From NCBI RefSeq assembly GCF_029623955.1, contig NZ_JARSBP010000008.1, positions 218,151 through 282,150 of the forward strand: 64,000 nucleotides of DNA. Direction: 5' to 3'. Position numbers and translations under genes: made by a program. The DNA is from Mycobacterium sp. 236(2023) (GTDB lineage Bacteria > Actinomycetota > Actinomycetes > Mycobacteriales > Mycobacteriaceae). Below the pieces are notes generated by a model. That model was not told where the DNA came from and made no database searches. It was given only the letters and a program-made list of their open reading frames with translations. Shown here one piece after another: positions 7,238-15,101 of this stretch. Every line of letters begins with the position of its first letter. Positions within the stretch are counted from its first letter, which is position 1.

Positions 7238-9091
7238 ATGGAGCAATCTCAGCTGGCGGTATCGGTTCTCGCTCAGCCGGCGGGCAACGAGGGCGGCGGT
7301 ACAGCCATTCACGAGATCATCGCGTTGACGGCGGCCGGCGGGGTCGTCGCGGCGATCTTGCTGTGGATCGGGTGGATGCACCGCAATCACAAGATCACGT
7401 GGCTGACCAGTCTCGCCGACTGGATGGGACACCGGTTCAAACGGCCATCGTGGGTTGCGCTGCCTGTCGCGCTGTTCACGTCGTCGATCATCTGCGCATT
7501 GTTCGGCTTCATCTGGGACGTCAGCCTGCACATCGGCAATGGCCGCGACGACGGCGCGCTGGCCAACCCGGCCCACTACTTCATCCTGATCGGCCTGTTC
7601 GGCATCTTCGTCGCGGGCTGCACCGCGATGGTTCTGCCGCTCGGCGCCGACGACCGGCCCGGCCCGGCCGCGGTCCGCATCACCGACGACTGGTACGCGC
7701 CGGTCGGCGGCATCGTGATGGCCGGTTGCGGCATGTACGCGCTTCTCGGCTTCCCGCTCGATGACATCTGGCACCGCATTTTCGGCCAGGACGTGACGTT
7801 GTGGGGCCCGACGCACCTGATGATGATCGGCGGAGCGGGCTTCTCGACACTTGCGGCGGCCTTCCTGGAGTACGAGGGGAAGCGCTCGGTCGCGCCGGAC
7901 GTTCCGCGCGACGGCATCGGTTTGAAGTTCGTGCTGTACCTCGCGTTCGCCGGCGTCCTGATCGGCGCCTCGGTGTACCAGATCGAATTCGATTTCGGCG
8001 TCCCACAGTTTCGGCAGGTCTTCCAGCCGATGCTGATCGCGGCCGCTGCCGCACTGGCGCTGGTGATGGCGCGGATCTTCCTCGGCCGCGGTGCCGCCCT
8101 GATCGCGGCGGTCATTGCCATCGGATTGCGCGGCATCGTGGCGTTCCTGGTGGCGCCCGTGCTCGACGCACCGGTCAACTGGTTCCCGCTCTACCTCGGT
8201 GCGGCGCTGGTCGTCGAACTCGTCGCGCTGACCCCGTTGCTCAAGCGGCCCATCCTGTTCGGTGCCGTCTCCGGGCTCGGGATCGCCACCTTGGGCCTGT
8301 GGATCGAGTCGTTCTGGATCAACGCCGTCTACCCGTTGGCCTGGCCGTCGAGCATCTGGCCCGAGGCGCTCGGGATGGCGATTCCGGTCGCCGTACTCGT
8401 CGGCGCCTGCGGGGCGATGGCCGGCATGGTGGTCACCGGCCAGAAGATCCCCGGCCGCAAGCTCGGCGCCGGACTGGTGGCGATGACGGTCCTCGTCATC
8501 GGCGTCGCGGCGGCCAACGGCCTGCGCTATGACACGCCGCAGAACGCGACGGCGTCGGTGACGCTGACCGAGGCGCAGGGGCCCGGTGAAGGTCGGTACG
8601 TGACCGCCGACGTGCGTTTCAACCCGCCGGACGTCGTCAGCGACAACCCGAACTGGGTGGCCGTGCTGGGCTGGCAGGGCGGTCTGGCCAACCAGACAGG
8701 TCAGTTCGTCGATCCGCTGGAAAAGGTCGGCCCCGGTCACTACGTCTCCACCGAGCCGATGCCGGTGTCGGGGACGTGGAAGACGCTGCTGCGTGTCCAC
8801 GACGGCCGCACGCTGACCGCGGTCCCGATCTACCTCGCGGGCGATCCCGGCATCGGCGCGCAGGAGGTCCCGGCCGAGGCACAGTTCACGCGCCCGTTCG
8901 TCTCCGAGATCACCATCCTGCAGCGCGAGCGCAGCCCCGACATCCCGCAGTCGCTGTGGTTGATCGGTTGCCTGGTCGTTCTGTTCTGCACCCTCGCGAT
9001 GATCGCCGGAATCACCTGGGGCGGTGGCCGGATCAACCGCAGCGAGTCCAGCGGCAGCGAGGCGGAGTTCGAACCGTCCGCTCAGGCATGA
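7238..9091 (+). CDS. Polytopic membrane protein with periplasmic beta-domain, first gene of a metal-like cluster
   Basis: This 617-residue protein has about eleven transmembrane helices, then an extracytoplasmic domain of about 150 residues (about 425-575) ending in YLAGDPGIGAQE, a last helix and an acidic tail. Conserved-looking His, Asp and Trp residues sit in or near membrane helices: WDVSLHIGNGRDDG, NPAHYF, and DDIWHRIFGQDVTLWGPTHL. These look like buried metal or heme ligands. ATG 7238 has a GGGGG Shine-Dalgarno-like run at 7228-7232. It overlaps the next gene by 4 nt. I do not recognise an assigned function. The cupredoxin-like lipoprotein two genes on suggests copper or electron-transfer chemistry (inference). 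Confidence 0.7.
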   Translation: MEQSQLAVSVLAQPAGNEGGGTAIHEIIALTAAGGVVAAILLWIGWMHRNHKITWLTSLADWMGHRFKRPSWVALPVALFTSSIICALFGFIWDVSLHIGNGRDDGALANPAHYFILIGLFGIFVAGCTAMVLPLGADDRPGPAAVRITDDWYAPVGGIVMAGCGMYALLGFPLDDIWHRIFGQDVTLWGPTHLMMIGGAGFSTLAAAFLEYEGKRSVAPDVPRDGIGLKFVLYLAFAGVLIGASVYQIEFDFGVPQFRQVFQPMLIAAAAALALVMARIFLGRGAALIAAVIAIGLRGIVAFLVAPVLDAPVNWFPLYLGAALVVELVALTPLLKRPILFGAVSGLGIATLGLWIESFWINAVYPLAWPSSIWPEALGMAIPVAVLVGACGAMAGMVVTGQKIPGRKLGAGLVAMTVLVIGVAAANGLRYDTPQNATASVTLTEAQGPGEGRYVTADVRFNPPDVVSDNPNWVAVLGWQGGLANQTGQFVDPLEKVGPGHYVSTEPMPVSGTWKTLLRVHDGRTLTAVPIYLAGDPGIGAQEVPAEAQFTRPFVSEITILQRERSPDIPQSLWLIGCLVVLFCTLAMIAGITWGGGRINRSESSGSEAEFEPSAQA

Positions 9092-9237
9092 CCGCCTCAC
9101 CGGAGGTGGTGATCCTCGCCGACCACCCGATCTGGCTGGCGGTGCCCGCGTTCGCCCCCGCGATCGTCGTCGCCGGCGTGATCGTGTACATCGCCGCCAA
9201 GAACCGGCGCAAACCCGACAACGACAGGAAACCGTGA
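9088..9237 (+). CDS. Small single-pass membrane protein (49 aa)
   Basis: An ATGA overlap with the preceding stop starts a 49-residue peptide. It has one hydrophobic helix (AVPAFAPAIVVAGVIVYIAA) followed by a basic tail, KNRRKPDNDRKP, so it is probably N-out/C-in. Its end overlaps the GTG of the lipoprotein gene by 4 nt. Size, position and topology suggest an accessory subunit of the membrane complex encoded by this cluster. Confidence 0.65.
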   Translation: MTASPEVVILADHPIWLAVPAFAPAIVVAGVIVYIAAKNRRKPDNDRKP

Positions 9238-9644
9238 AACTCCCAGCACGACTCCTCGCCATCACGGCAGCGGCAGGGCTTCTCGCCGGCTGCGCGGGAT
9301 CGAACGAATCTGCGGAGCCCACAGCACAATCCGGCACCGTCGCACCGTCGGAGATGACCGACGCCCAGACACCCCCGGACCGGCTCGTCATCGATGTCGC
9401 CATCAAGGGCGGGAAGGTCACCCCGACCAACGAGCAGCTGCAGGCAGGGCTCAACGAGCAGATCGTCATCCGCGTCGACAGCGACGCCGTCGACGAGCTG
9501 CACGTCCACTCGTCGCCGGAACACTCCTTCCCGGTCGCCATCGGGCCCGCCCAGTCCTTCCAGTTCAGCGTCGGCGTCCCCGGCCGAGTCGACGTCGAAC
9601 TGCATGAGTTGCACACCACGATCGCGACGATTCAGGTGCAGTGA
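9234..9644 (+). CDS. Cupredoxin-like, His-rich lipoprotein
   Basis: The 136-residue product has a signal peptide ending in the lipobox LLAGC (Cys20). The mature domain is a short beta-sandwich-like sequence with GLNEQIVIRVDSDAVDELHV, HSSPEHSF and VELHELHTTIA. This arrangement resembles cupredoxin-like periplasmic domains, but the type-1 copper Cys is absent and several His residues occupy the loop regions. It could bind copper or deliver metal to its membrane partners. GTG 9234 overlaps the previous stop, and its own stop overlaps the next GTG. Confidence 0.7.
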   Translation: MKLPARLLAITAAAGLLAGCAGSNESAEPTAQSGTVAPSEMTDAQTPPDRLVIDVAIKGGKVTPTNEQLQAGLNEQIVIRVDSDAVDELHVHSSPEHSFPVAIGPAQSFQFSVGVPGRVDVELHELHTTIATIQVQ

Positions 9645-10927
9645 CGTCACAACTTCTGGCGCACGGCCTCGGCGGTTCGGCGGATCTCCCGATCCCGTTC
9701 ACCTACGCCCTGATCGGTGCCGCCTGGGCGTTGACGGCCACGTTCGCCGTCGTCGCGCTGGCGTGGCGTAAACCCCGGTTCGACGCGACCCGACCCGGTC
9801 GTGCACTGCCCCGGTGGGTCACCGGCGCCGTGGACGCGCCGCTGACCCGATGGCTGCTGGCCGCAGCGGCGCTGCTGCTCACCGCCTGGGTGGCGGTGGC
9901 GGCGTTTGTCGGCCCGCAGAATGCCGAAAACCCGCTACCCGGTGTGTTTTACGTACTTCTATGGGTCGGCCTGGTCGCGTTGTCGGTTGTCCTCGGACCG
10001 GTGTGGCGGGTGATGTCGCCGGTGCGGGCACTGCACCGCTTCCTCGGCGGCCGCACCCTCGGAATGCGCTACCCCGATGCGCTCGGGTACTGGCCCGCGG
10101 CTGCGGGTTTGTTCGCGTTCGTGTGGCTTGAGTTGGCAAGCCCCGACCCGGGATCGCTGTCGGCGATCCGGACCTGGCTCATCGTCTATCTCGTCGTGAC
10201 GCTGGCGGGAACGTTGGCGTGCGGCTCCCGCTGGTCGGCGCGCGCCGACCCATTCGACGTGTACAGCGTTGTCGCGTCCCGGTTTTCGCTGTTCCGCCGT
10301 AACCCGGACGGCCGCATCGCGGTCGGAAATCCGTTCGACACTCTTCTGACCCTGCCGGTGCGGCCCGGCATCGTCGCCGTGTTGTCGGTGCTGCTGGGGT
10401 CCACCGCGTTCGACAGCTTTTCGGCCATGCCGCAGATGCGAAGCTGGGTCGACCAAGTGACCGACTCGGCGTTCTCGGCCACGGCGCTTCGCACTGCCGG
10501 ACTTCTGCTGTTCGTCTGCGTCGTCGGGGCGACATTCAGCTTCGCCGCGCGTTGCACCGGCGGGGTCGATTCCCGAACCCGCCGGGAACTGCCTGGGCTG
10601 CTGGCACATTCGCTGATACCTATCGTGCTGGGGTATGTGTTCGCCCACTATCTGACCTACCTCGTGGAGCGTGGCCAGCAGACCGTGTACCGGCTGCTCG
10701 GTGTCGCGGATGGCGAAGTGGCCTATGTGTTGTCGATGCACCCGGCGGTCCTGGCGACGTTGAAAGTCGGGTTCGTCCTGTTCGGCCACGTCGCCGGGGT
10801 CGTCGCGGCGCACGACCGGGCGCTGGCCGTGCTGCCCGAACGCCACCAGCTCACCGGTCAACTCGCCATGATGCTGGTCATGGTCGGGTACACCTTCACC
10901 GGCTTGTACCTGCTGTTCGGCGGCTAG
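9641..10927 (+). CDS. Polytopic membrane protein, last gene of the cupredoxin cluster
   Basis: This 428-residue protein has about ten hydrophobic segments. Its N-terminal helix sequence LPIPFTYALIGAAWALTATF and the pattern GPVWRVMSPVRALHRF, GSRWSARADPFDVYS and FAHYLTYLVERGQQ contain paired charged and His residues at membrane borders. From memory, actinobacterial homologues of this type are sometimes labelled fenitrothion hydrolase in databases; I could not verify this, and it would be a poor guide to the native role. GTG 9641 overlaps the lipoprotein stop. The final TAG codon is also part of the next gene's -10 box. Confidence 0.65.
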   Translation: MTSQLLAHGLGGSADLPIPFTYALIGAAWALTATFAVVALAWRKPRFDATRPGRALPRWVTGAVDAPLTRWLLAAAALLLTAWVAVAAFVGPQNAENPLPGVFYVLLWVGLVALSVVLGPVWRVMSPVRALHRFLGGRTLGMRYPDALGYWPAAAGLFAFVWLELASPDPGSLSAIRTWLIVYLVVTLAGTLACGSRWSARADPFDVYSVVASRFSLFRRNPDGRIAVGNPFDTLLTLPVRPGIVAVLSVLLGSTAFDSFSAMPQMRSWVDQVTDSAFSATALRTAGLLLFVCVVGATFSFAARCTGGVDSRTRRELPGLLAHSLIPIVLGYVFAHYLTYLVERGQQTVYRLLGVADGEVAYVLSMHPAVLATLKVGFVLFGHVAGVVAAHDRALAVLPERHQLTGQLAMMLVMVGYTFTGLYLLFGG

Positions 10928-10930
10928 AAT
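10925..10930 (+). promoter_or_regulatory. -10 box TAGAAT for leaderless PAS-ANTAR gene
   Basis: TAGAAT is followed by 7 nt and GTG 10938. Its first three bases are the stop codon of the upstream gene, so promoter and stop share bases. Confidence 0.5.
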
Positions 10931-10937
10931 CGACGCT

Positions 10938-11615
10938 GTGACCAGCGAGGATTCACTGGAACAGGCACTCGCGGGCGGGGCACCCGAGCGCGTCGGCTGG
11001 TTCCGGTTCTTTTTCGCCGACGAGCGTTGGGAGTGGTCGGAGCAGGCGCAGTTGTTGCACGGCTACGAACCCGGTTCGGTGACACCGACGACCGAGCTGG
11101 TGCTGTCCCACAAGCATCCCGAGGACCGTCAGCAGGTCGCCGCCACGCTCGACGAGATGCGTCGCACGCATCGCACCTTCTCGACCCGCCACCGCATCAT
11201 CGACACCCGCGGTGCCACCCACGAGGTCGTGGTGATCGGTGATCAGCTTCTCGACGACGCCGGCCGCCTGATCGGCACCCACGGGTTCTACGTGGACATG
11301 ACGCCGACCGACGCCCAGACGACGGCGATGGTGTCCGCCGCGCTGGCCGAGATCACCGAGAACCGCGCGGTCATCGAACAGGTGAAGGGCATGTTGATGC
11401 TGATCTACCGGGTCGACGAGCAGACGGCGTTCGAGCTGCTGCGCTGGCGTTCGCAGGACGCGAACGTCAAGTTGCGCCTGCTGGCCGAGCAGTTGCTGAG
11501 CGAGTACAGCGAGCTCACCTACGACGAGACCCTGCCGCCTCGCGCGACGTTCGACCATCTCCTGTTGACCGCGCACCAGCGCATCGACCGCGGCGGCGAT
11601 AGCGTGACGCCATGA
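10938..11615 (+). CDS. PAS-ANTAR domain RNA-binding regulator
   Basis: The 225-residue protein has an N-terminal PAS-like sensor (about 20-120; WEWSEQAQLLHGYEPGSV, HPEDRQQV, GFYVDMTP). A C-terminal ANTAR domain follows at about 135-190 (AVIEQVKGMLML, AFELLRWRSQ, LAEQLLSEY). ANTAR domains bind paired hexaloop hairpins in nascent RNA and prevent termination. The PAS domain probably senses a ligand, light or redox state, so this looks like a one-component antiterminator. It overlaps pncA by 4 nt, hinting at a link to NAD salvage. Its RNA target was not found in the window. Confidence 0.85.
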   Translation: MTSEDSLEQALAGGAPERVGWFRFFFADERWEWSEQAQLLHGYEPGSVTPTTELVLSHKHPEDRQQVAATLDEMRRTHRTFSTRHRIIDTRGATHEVVVIGDQLLDDAGRLIGTHGFYVDMTPTDAQTTAMVSAALAEITENRAVIEQVKGMLMLIYRVDEQTAFELLRWRSQDANVKLRLLAEQLLSEYSELTYDETLPPRATFDHLLLTAHQRIDRGGDSVTP

Positions 11616-12169
11616 CCAGAGCACTCATCATCGTCGACGTGCAGAACGACTTCTGCGAGGGCGGTTCGCTCGCTGTCGAGGGCGGCGCAGCGGTGGCCCG
11701 CGGGATCAACGATCTTCTGGCCGGCGACCACGGCTATCGACATGTGGTGGCTACCAAGGATTTTCACATCGACCCGGGGTCGCACTTCTCGGCCACCCCC
11801 GACTTCGTCGACTCCTGGCCCGTGCACTGTGTCGCCGAGACCAACGGAGCCGAGTTCCATCCCGACCTCGACACGTCGCCGATCGAGGCGGTCTTCAAGA
11901 AGGGGCACTATTCGGCGGCCTACAGCGGTTTCGAAGGTGCCGACGACACCGGCGCCGCGTTGGCGGAGTGGCTGCGGGAACGCGACGTCGACGAGGTCGA
12001 CGTGGTGGGCATCGCGACCGACTACTGCGTGAAGGCGACCGCCGCCGACGCGGTGGCCGCGGGGTTCCGCACCGCGGTGTTGGTGAACCTGACCGCCGGG
12101 GTGTCACCGACGTCGTCCGCCGAGGCCGTCGACGCGTTGCGGGCCGCAGGCGTGCGGGTGGCGGGGTAA
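11612..12169 (+). CDS. pncA: Nicotinamidase/pyrazinamidase
   Basis: The 185-residue protein hydrolyses nicotinamide to nicotinate in NAD salvage and, in mycobacteria, activates pyrazinamide. Start MTRALIIVDVQNDFCEGGSL is near-identical to M. tuberculosis PncA. All catalytic residues are visible, shifted by one: Asp9, Lys97 and Cys139 (ATDYC), plus metal ligands Asp50, His52, His58 and His72. Length equals the family norm. Translation is coupled to the PAS-ANTAR gene by an ATGA overlap, unlike an isolated housekeeping gene. Confidence 0.96.
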   Translation: MTRALIIVDVQNDFCEGGSLAVEGGAAVARGINDLLAGDHGYRHVVATKDFHIDPGSHFSATPDFVDSWPVHCVAETNGAEFHPDLDTSPIEAVFKKGHYSAAYSGFEGADDTGAALAEWLRERDVDEVDVVGIATDYCVKATAADAVAAGFRTAVLVNLTAGVSPTSSAEAVDALRAAGVRVAG

Positions 12170-12272
12170 CGCACGAATTTCGGCGGTGTGAGACATCCGA
12201 CGGTTGCACGGCGGTTCATCTGGGCATCCCCTAGCGTCGTCGACAGGGATTCATCGCTGAGGAGAGTGCTAC

Positions 12273-14435
12273 TTGACCCAGATCGCCAGCTCATCGGACA
12301 CCGGCATCGTGCTGGAGTTGTGGCCGGGCAAGGCCTACCCCCTGGGGGCCACTTACGACGGCTCCGGAACGAACTTCGCGCTGTTCAGCGAGGCCGCGGA
12401 GAAGGTCGAGCTGTGCCTGTTCGACGCCGACGGCGAACAGACCGCGTGCATCACTCTGCCCGAGGTGGACGGCTTCGTGTGGCACGGCTTCATCCCGAAC
12501 ATCGAGCCCGGGCAGCGGTACGGCTACCGCGTGCACGGACCGTACGACCCGGCGGCGGGCTCACGCTGCAACCCGAACAAGCTGCTGCTGGACCCGTACT
12601 CGAAGGCCATCGACGGCAAGTTCGACTGGAACCAGTCGCTGTTCTCGTACAACTTCGGTGACCCCGACAGTCGCAACGACGACGACTCGGCGGCGAGCAT
12701 GCCGAAGTCGGTCGTCATCAACCCGTACTTCGACTGGGGTGTGGACCGCCCGCCGCAGCACGAATACGCCGACACCGTCATCTACGAATCGCACGTCAAG
12801 GGCCTCACGCAGACGCACCCCGACATCCCCGAGCAGATCCGGGGAACCTATGCAGCCGTCGCGCACCCGGCGATCATCGACCACCTCAAGAGCCTGGGTG
12901 TCAACGCGATCGAGCTGATGCCCGTGCACCACTTCGCCAACGACTCGACGCTGATCGACAAGGGTCTGTCGAACTACTGGGGCTACAACACCATCGGCTT
13001 CTTCGCCCCCGACGCGAAGTACAGCTCGAATCCGAATCCGGGCGGGCAGGTGCAGGAGTTCAAGGCGATGGTGCGTGCGCTGCACGAGGCCGGCATCGAG
13101 GTCATCCTCGACGTCGTCTACAACCACACCGCCGAGGGCAACCACATGGGCCCGACGCTGTCGATGCGTGGCATCGACAACGCCGCGTACTACCACCTTG
13201 TCGACGACGACAAGCGCTACTACATGGACTACACGGGGACCGGCAACAGCCTCAACGTGAGCCATCCGCACACATTGCAGCTGCTCATGGACTCCTTGCG
13301 GTACTGGGTGACCGAGATGCACGTCGACGGGTTCCGGTTCGACCTGGCCTCGACGCTGGCCCGCGAGTTCTACGAGGTGGACCGGCTGGCCACGTTCTTC
13401 GAACTCGTGCAGCAGGACCCGACAGTCAGCCAGGTCAAGCTCATCGCCGAGCCGTGGGATGTCGGGCCGGGCGGCTATCAGGTGGGCAATTTCCCGCCGC
13501 AGTGGACGGAGTGGAACGGCAAGTACCGCGACACCGTGCGCGACTTCTGGCGCGGCGAACCGGCCACGCTCGACGAGTTCGCCTACCGCCTCACCGGGTC
13601 GGCCGACCTGTACGAGCACACGGCGCGGCGCCCGGTGGCGTCGATCAACTTCGTCATCGCGCACGACGGGTTCACACTGCGCGACCTGGTGTCCTACAAC
13701 GAGAAGCACAACGAGGACAACGGCGAGGACAACAACGACGGCGAGAGCCACAACCGGTCGTGGAACTGCGGCGCCGAAGGCCCCACCGACGATCCGGAGA
13801 TTCTCGAGCTGCGTTCCCGGCAGGAACGCAACTTCATGACCACGCTGCTGCTGTCCCAGGGCGTGCCGATGATCTGTCACGGCGACGAACTGGGCCGCAC
13901 CCAGGGTGGCAACAACAACGGCTACTGCCAGGACAACGAGATCACCTGGATCGACTGGTCCAACGTGGACGAAGGCCTGCTGGAGTTCACCCGATCGGTG
14001 TCGAAGTTGCGCGCCGACCACCCGGTGTTCCGGCGTAGGCGGTTCTTCAGCGGGAAGCCGCTCGGACGCCGCGGTCAGGCCGGCCTGCCCGACATCTCCT
14101 GGTTCACCCCCGAGGGTGCAGAGATGACGGGCGAGGACTGGGGCTCCGGTTTCGCGAAATCGGTGGCGGTCTACCTCAACGGCCACGGCATCCCGGATAT
14201 GGACTCCCGAGGTCAGCGGGTGGTCGACGATTCGTTCGTCCTGTGCTTCAACGCCCACTACGAACCGATCGACTTCACGCTTCCGCCGAAGGAGTTCGGC
14301 AGCGCATGGCAGCCGGTGATCTACACGGTCGACGGTGCGGTCATCGAGGGGTCGCGGCCCCTGCCTGCGGAAGCCAAACTTTCGGTGGAGGCCCGCGCGG
14401 TGATGGTGCTGCGCGCCGCGGCATCAAACACGTGA
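12273..14435 (+). CDS. glgX: Glycogen debranching enzyme GlgX (GH13)
   Basis: This 720-residue GH13 isoamylase-type enzyme hydrolyses alpha-1,6 branches in glycogen. It has an N-terminal CBM48-like module (residues 15-130; YPLGATYDGSGTNFALFSEA), then the (beta/alpha)8 barrel with DVVYNHTAEGN, the nucleophile region DGFRFDLAS, the acid Glu in LIAEPWD and the third Asp in HDGFTL. The start is TTG 12273 (LTQIASSS), placed after a strong GAGGAGAG site at 12259-12266. The gene stands alone. The intergenic stretch 12170-12272 holds nothing else I can support. Confidence 0.93.
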   Translation: MTQIASSSDTGIVLELWPGKAYPLGATYDGSGTNFALFSEAAEKVELCLFDADGEQTACITLPEVDGFVWHGFIPNIEPGQRYGYRVHGPYDPAAGSRCNPNKLLLDPYSKAIDGKFDWNQSLFSYNFGDPDSRNDDDSAASMPKSVVINPYFDWGVDRPPQHEYADTVIYESHVKGLTQTHPDIPEQIRGTYAAVAHPAIIDHLKSLGVNAIELMPVHHFANDSTLIDKGLSNYWGYNTIGFFAPDAKYSSNPNPGGQVQEFKAMVRALHEAGIEVILDVVYNHTAEGNHMGPTLSMRGIDNAAYYHLVDDDKRYYMDYTGTGNSLNVSHPHTLQLLMDSLRYWVTEMHVDGFRFDLASTLAREFYEVDRLATFFELVQQDPTVSQVKLIAEPWDVGPGGYQVGNFPPQWTEWNGKYRDTVRDFWRGEPATLDEFAYRLTGSADLYEHTARRPVASINFVIAHDGFTLRDLVSYNEKHNEDNGEDNNDGESHNRSWNCGAEGPTDDPEILELRSRQERNFMTTLLLSQGVPMICHGDELGRTQGGNNNGYCQDNEITWIDWSNVDEGLLEFTRSVSKLRADHPVFRRRRFFSGKPLGRRGQAGLPDISWFTPEGAEMTGEDWGSGFAKSVAVYLNGHGIPDMDSRGQRVVDDSFVLCFNAHYEPIDFTLPPKEFGSAWQPVIYTVDGAVIEGSRPLPAEAKLSVEARAVMVLRAAASNT

Positions 14436-14513
14436 CTGAAAACTGTTGTGCGACACCACGCTTAGCTGCTCAGTTAACCCGGATTTTACGGGCGCCTGTG
14501 TTAGCTTGAACCT

Positions 14514-14616
14514 GCTGCCGCAACCGTGGCCGCACCGGCCGGGCGGGCCGGGTGTAGGAGCCGAAGAGCGGCGGCGACCTACCGAGTGGCCACGGTTGCC
14601 AGCTCATGGGTCGCCG
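14514..14616 (+). ncRNA. Candidate structured RNA or long leader upstream of marR
   Basis: A TAGCTT -10 box at 14502-14507 predicts a transcript beginning near 14514. The region then contains a perfect 12-bp inverted repeat, GCAACCGTGGCC at 14520-14531 with GGCCACGGTTGC at 14588-14599. The enclosed GC-rich part holds CGGCGACC (14572-14579), which is complementary to GGTCGCCG (14609-14616) outside the first stem. The two helices would form a pseudoknot or be mutually exclusive, which is a regulatory RNA hallmark. I could not match it to a known riboswitch class. It may be a small RNA, an attenuator, or simply a DNA dyad. Confidence 0.3.
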
Positions 14617-14625
14617 ACAAACAAC

Positions 14626-14645
14626 CTCTGTTACAGAGTTATTGT
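14626..14645 (+). promoter_or_regulatory. marR promoter with overlapping palindromic operator
   Basis: CTCTGTTACAGAG (14626-14638) is a 6+1+6 palindrome lying directly 5' of a TATTGT -10 box (14640-14645). Six nt later comes GTG 14652. A MarR dimer on this palindrome would block polymerase, fitting autorepression of the MarR-ABC exporter operon with a leaderless transcript. Confidence 0.5.
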
Positions 14646-14651
14646 GGGGTG

Positions 14652-15101
14652 GTGGACACCTCCACCGATCTCGCCGGCCGGCTCTTCAGCGTCGTCGGCC
14701 GATTCCGTCGGCAGATGCGCCGCACCACACGGCCGGGTTTCGACGGCACGGGCCTCACGCAATCCCAGGTGGAGCTGTTGCGCCTCGTCGGCAGGCAGCC
14801 CGGCATCTCGGTGCGCGAGGCCGCGACGGAGCTCGCGCTGGTGCCCAACACCGCCTCGACACTGGTCTCGAAACTCGTCGGCGACGGATTCCTGGTCCGC
14901 ACCGTCGACCCCGACGACCGCAGGGTCGGCCGGCTGCACCTGACCGAACCCGCCCAGCAGATCGCCGACGAGTCCCGGGCGGCACGCCGCGAAGCCCTGG
15001 CCGCCGTACTCGACGAACTCGACGCCCGCGATCGCGACGATCTCGCCCGCGGATTGGAGGTCCTGGCCCGCATGACCCGGATGTTGCAGGAGGCGCCGTG
15101 A
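14652..15101 (+). CDS. MarR-family transcriptional regulator
   Basis: The 149-residue protein has the MarR winged helix: LTQSQVELLRLVGRQPG, a recognition region with VREAATELALVPNTASTLVS, and the wing VRTVDPDDRRVGRLHLT. MarR dimers usually repress efflux or stress genes until a phenolic or drug-like ligand binds. GTG 14652 was chosen because it directly follows a -10 box and removes an unlikely Arg/Ala-rich extension. The stop overlaps the ATPase start, so the regulator and exporter form one operon. Confidence 0.87.
   Translation: MDTSTDLAGRLFSVVGRFRRQMRRTTRPGFDGTGLTQSQVELLRLVGRQPGISVREAATELALVPNTASTLVSKLVGDGFLVRTVDPDDRRVGRLHLTEPAQQIADESRAARREALAAVLDELDARDRDDLARGLEVLARMTRMLQEAP

Noticed and set aside
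7013..9619. An 868-codon open frame on the minus strand
   Set aside because: It is antisense to the 7238 cluster, which has clear membrane helices and coupled starts; the shadow has no recognisable domain.
12561..14258. A 565-codon minus-strand frame opposite glgX
   Set aside because: Antisense to a gene with intact GH13 catalytic motifs; composition is typical of a shadow frame.
14436..14651. Known riboswitch upstream of marR (TPP, cobalamin, M-box, c-di-AMP or SAM-IV)
   Set aside because: I compared the conserved cores as I remember them and found no match; only the two complementary helices can be supported.
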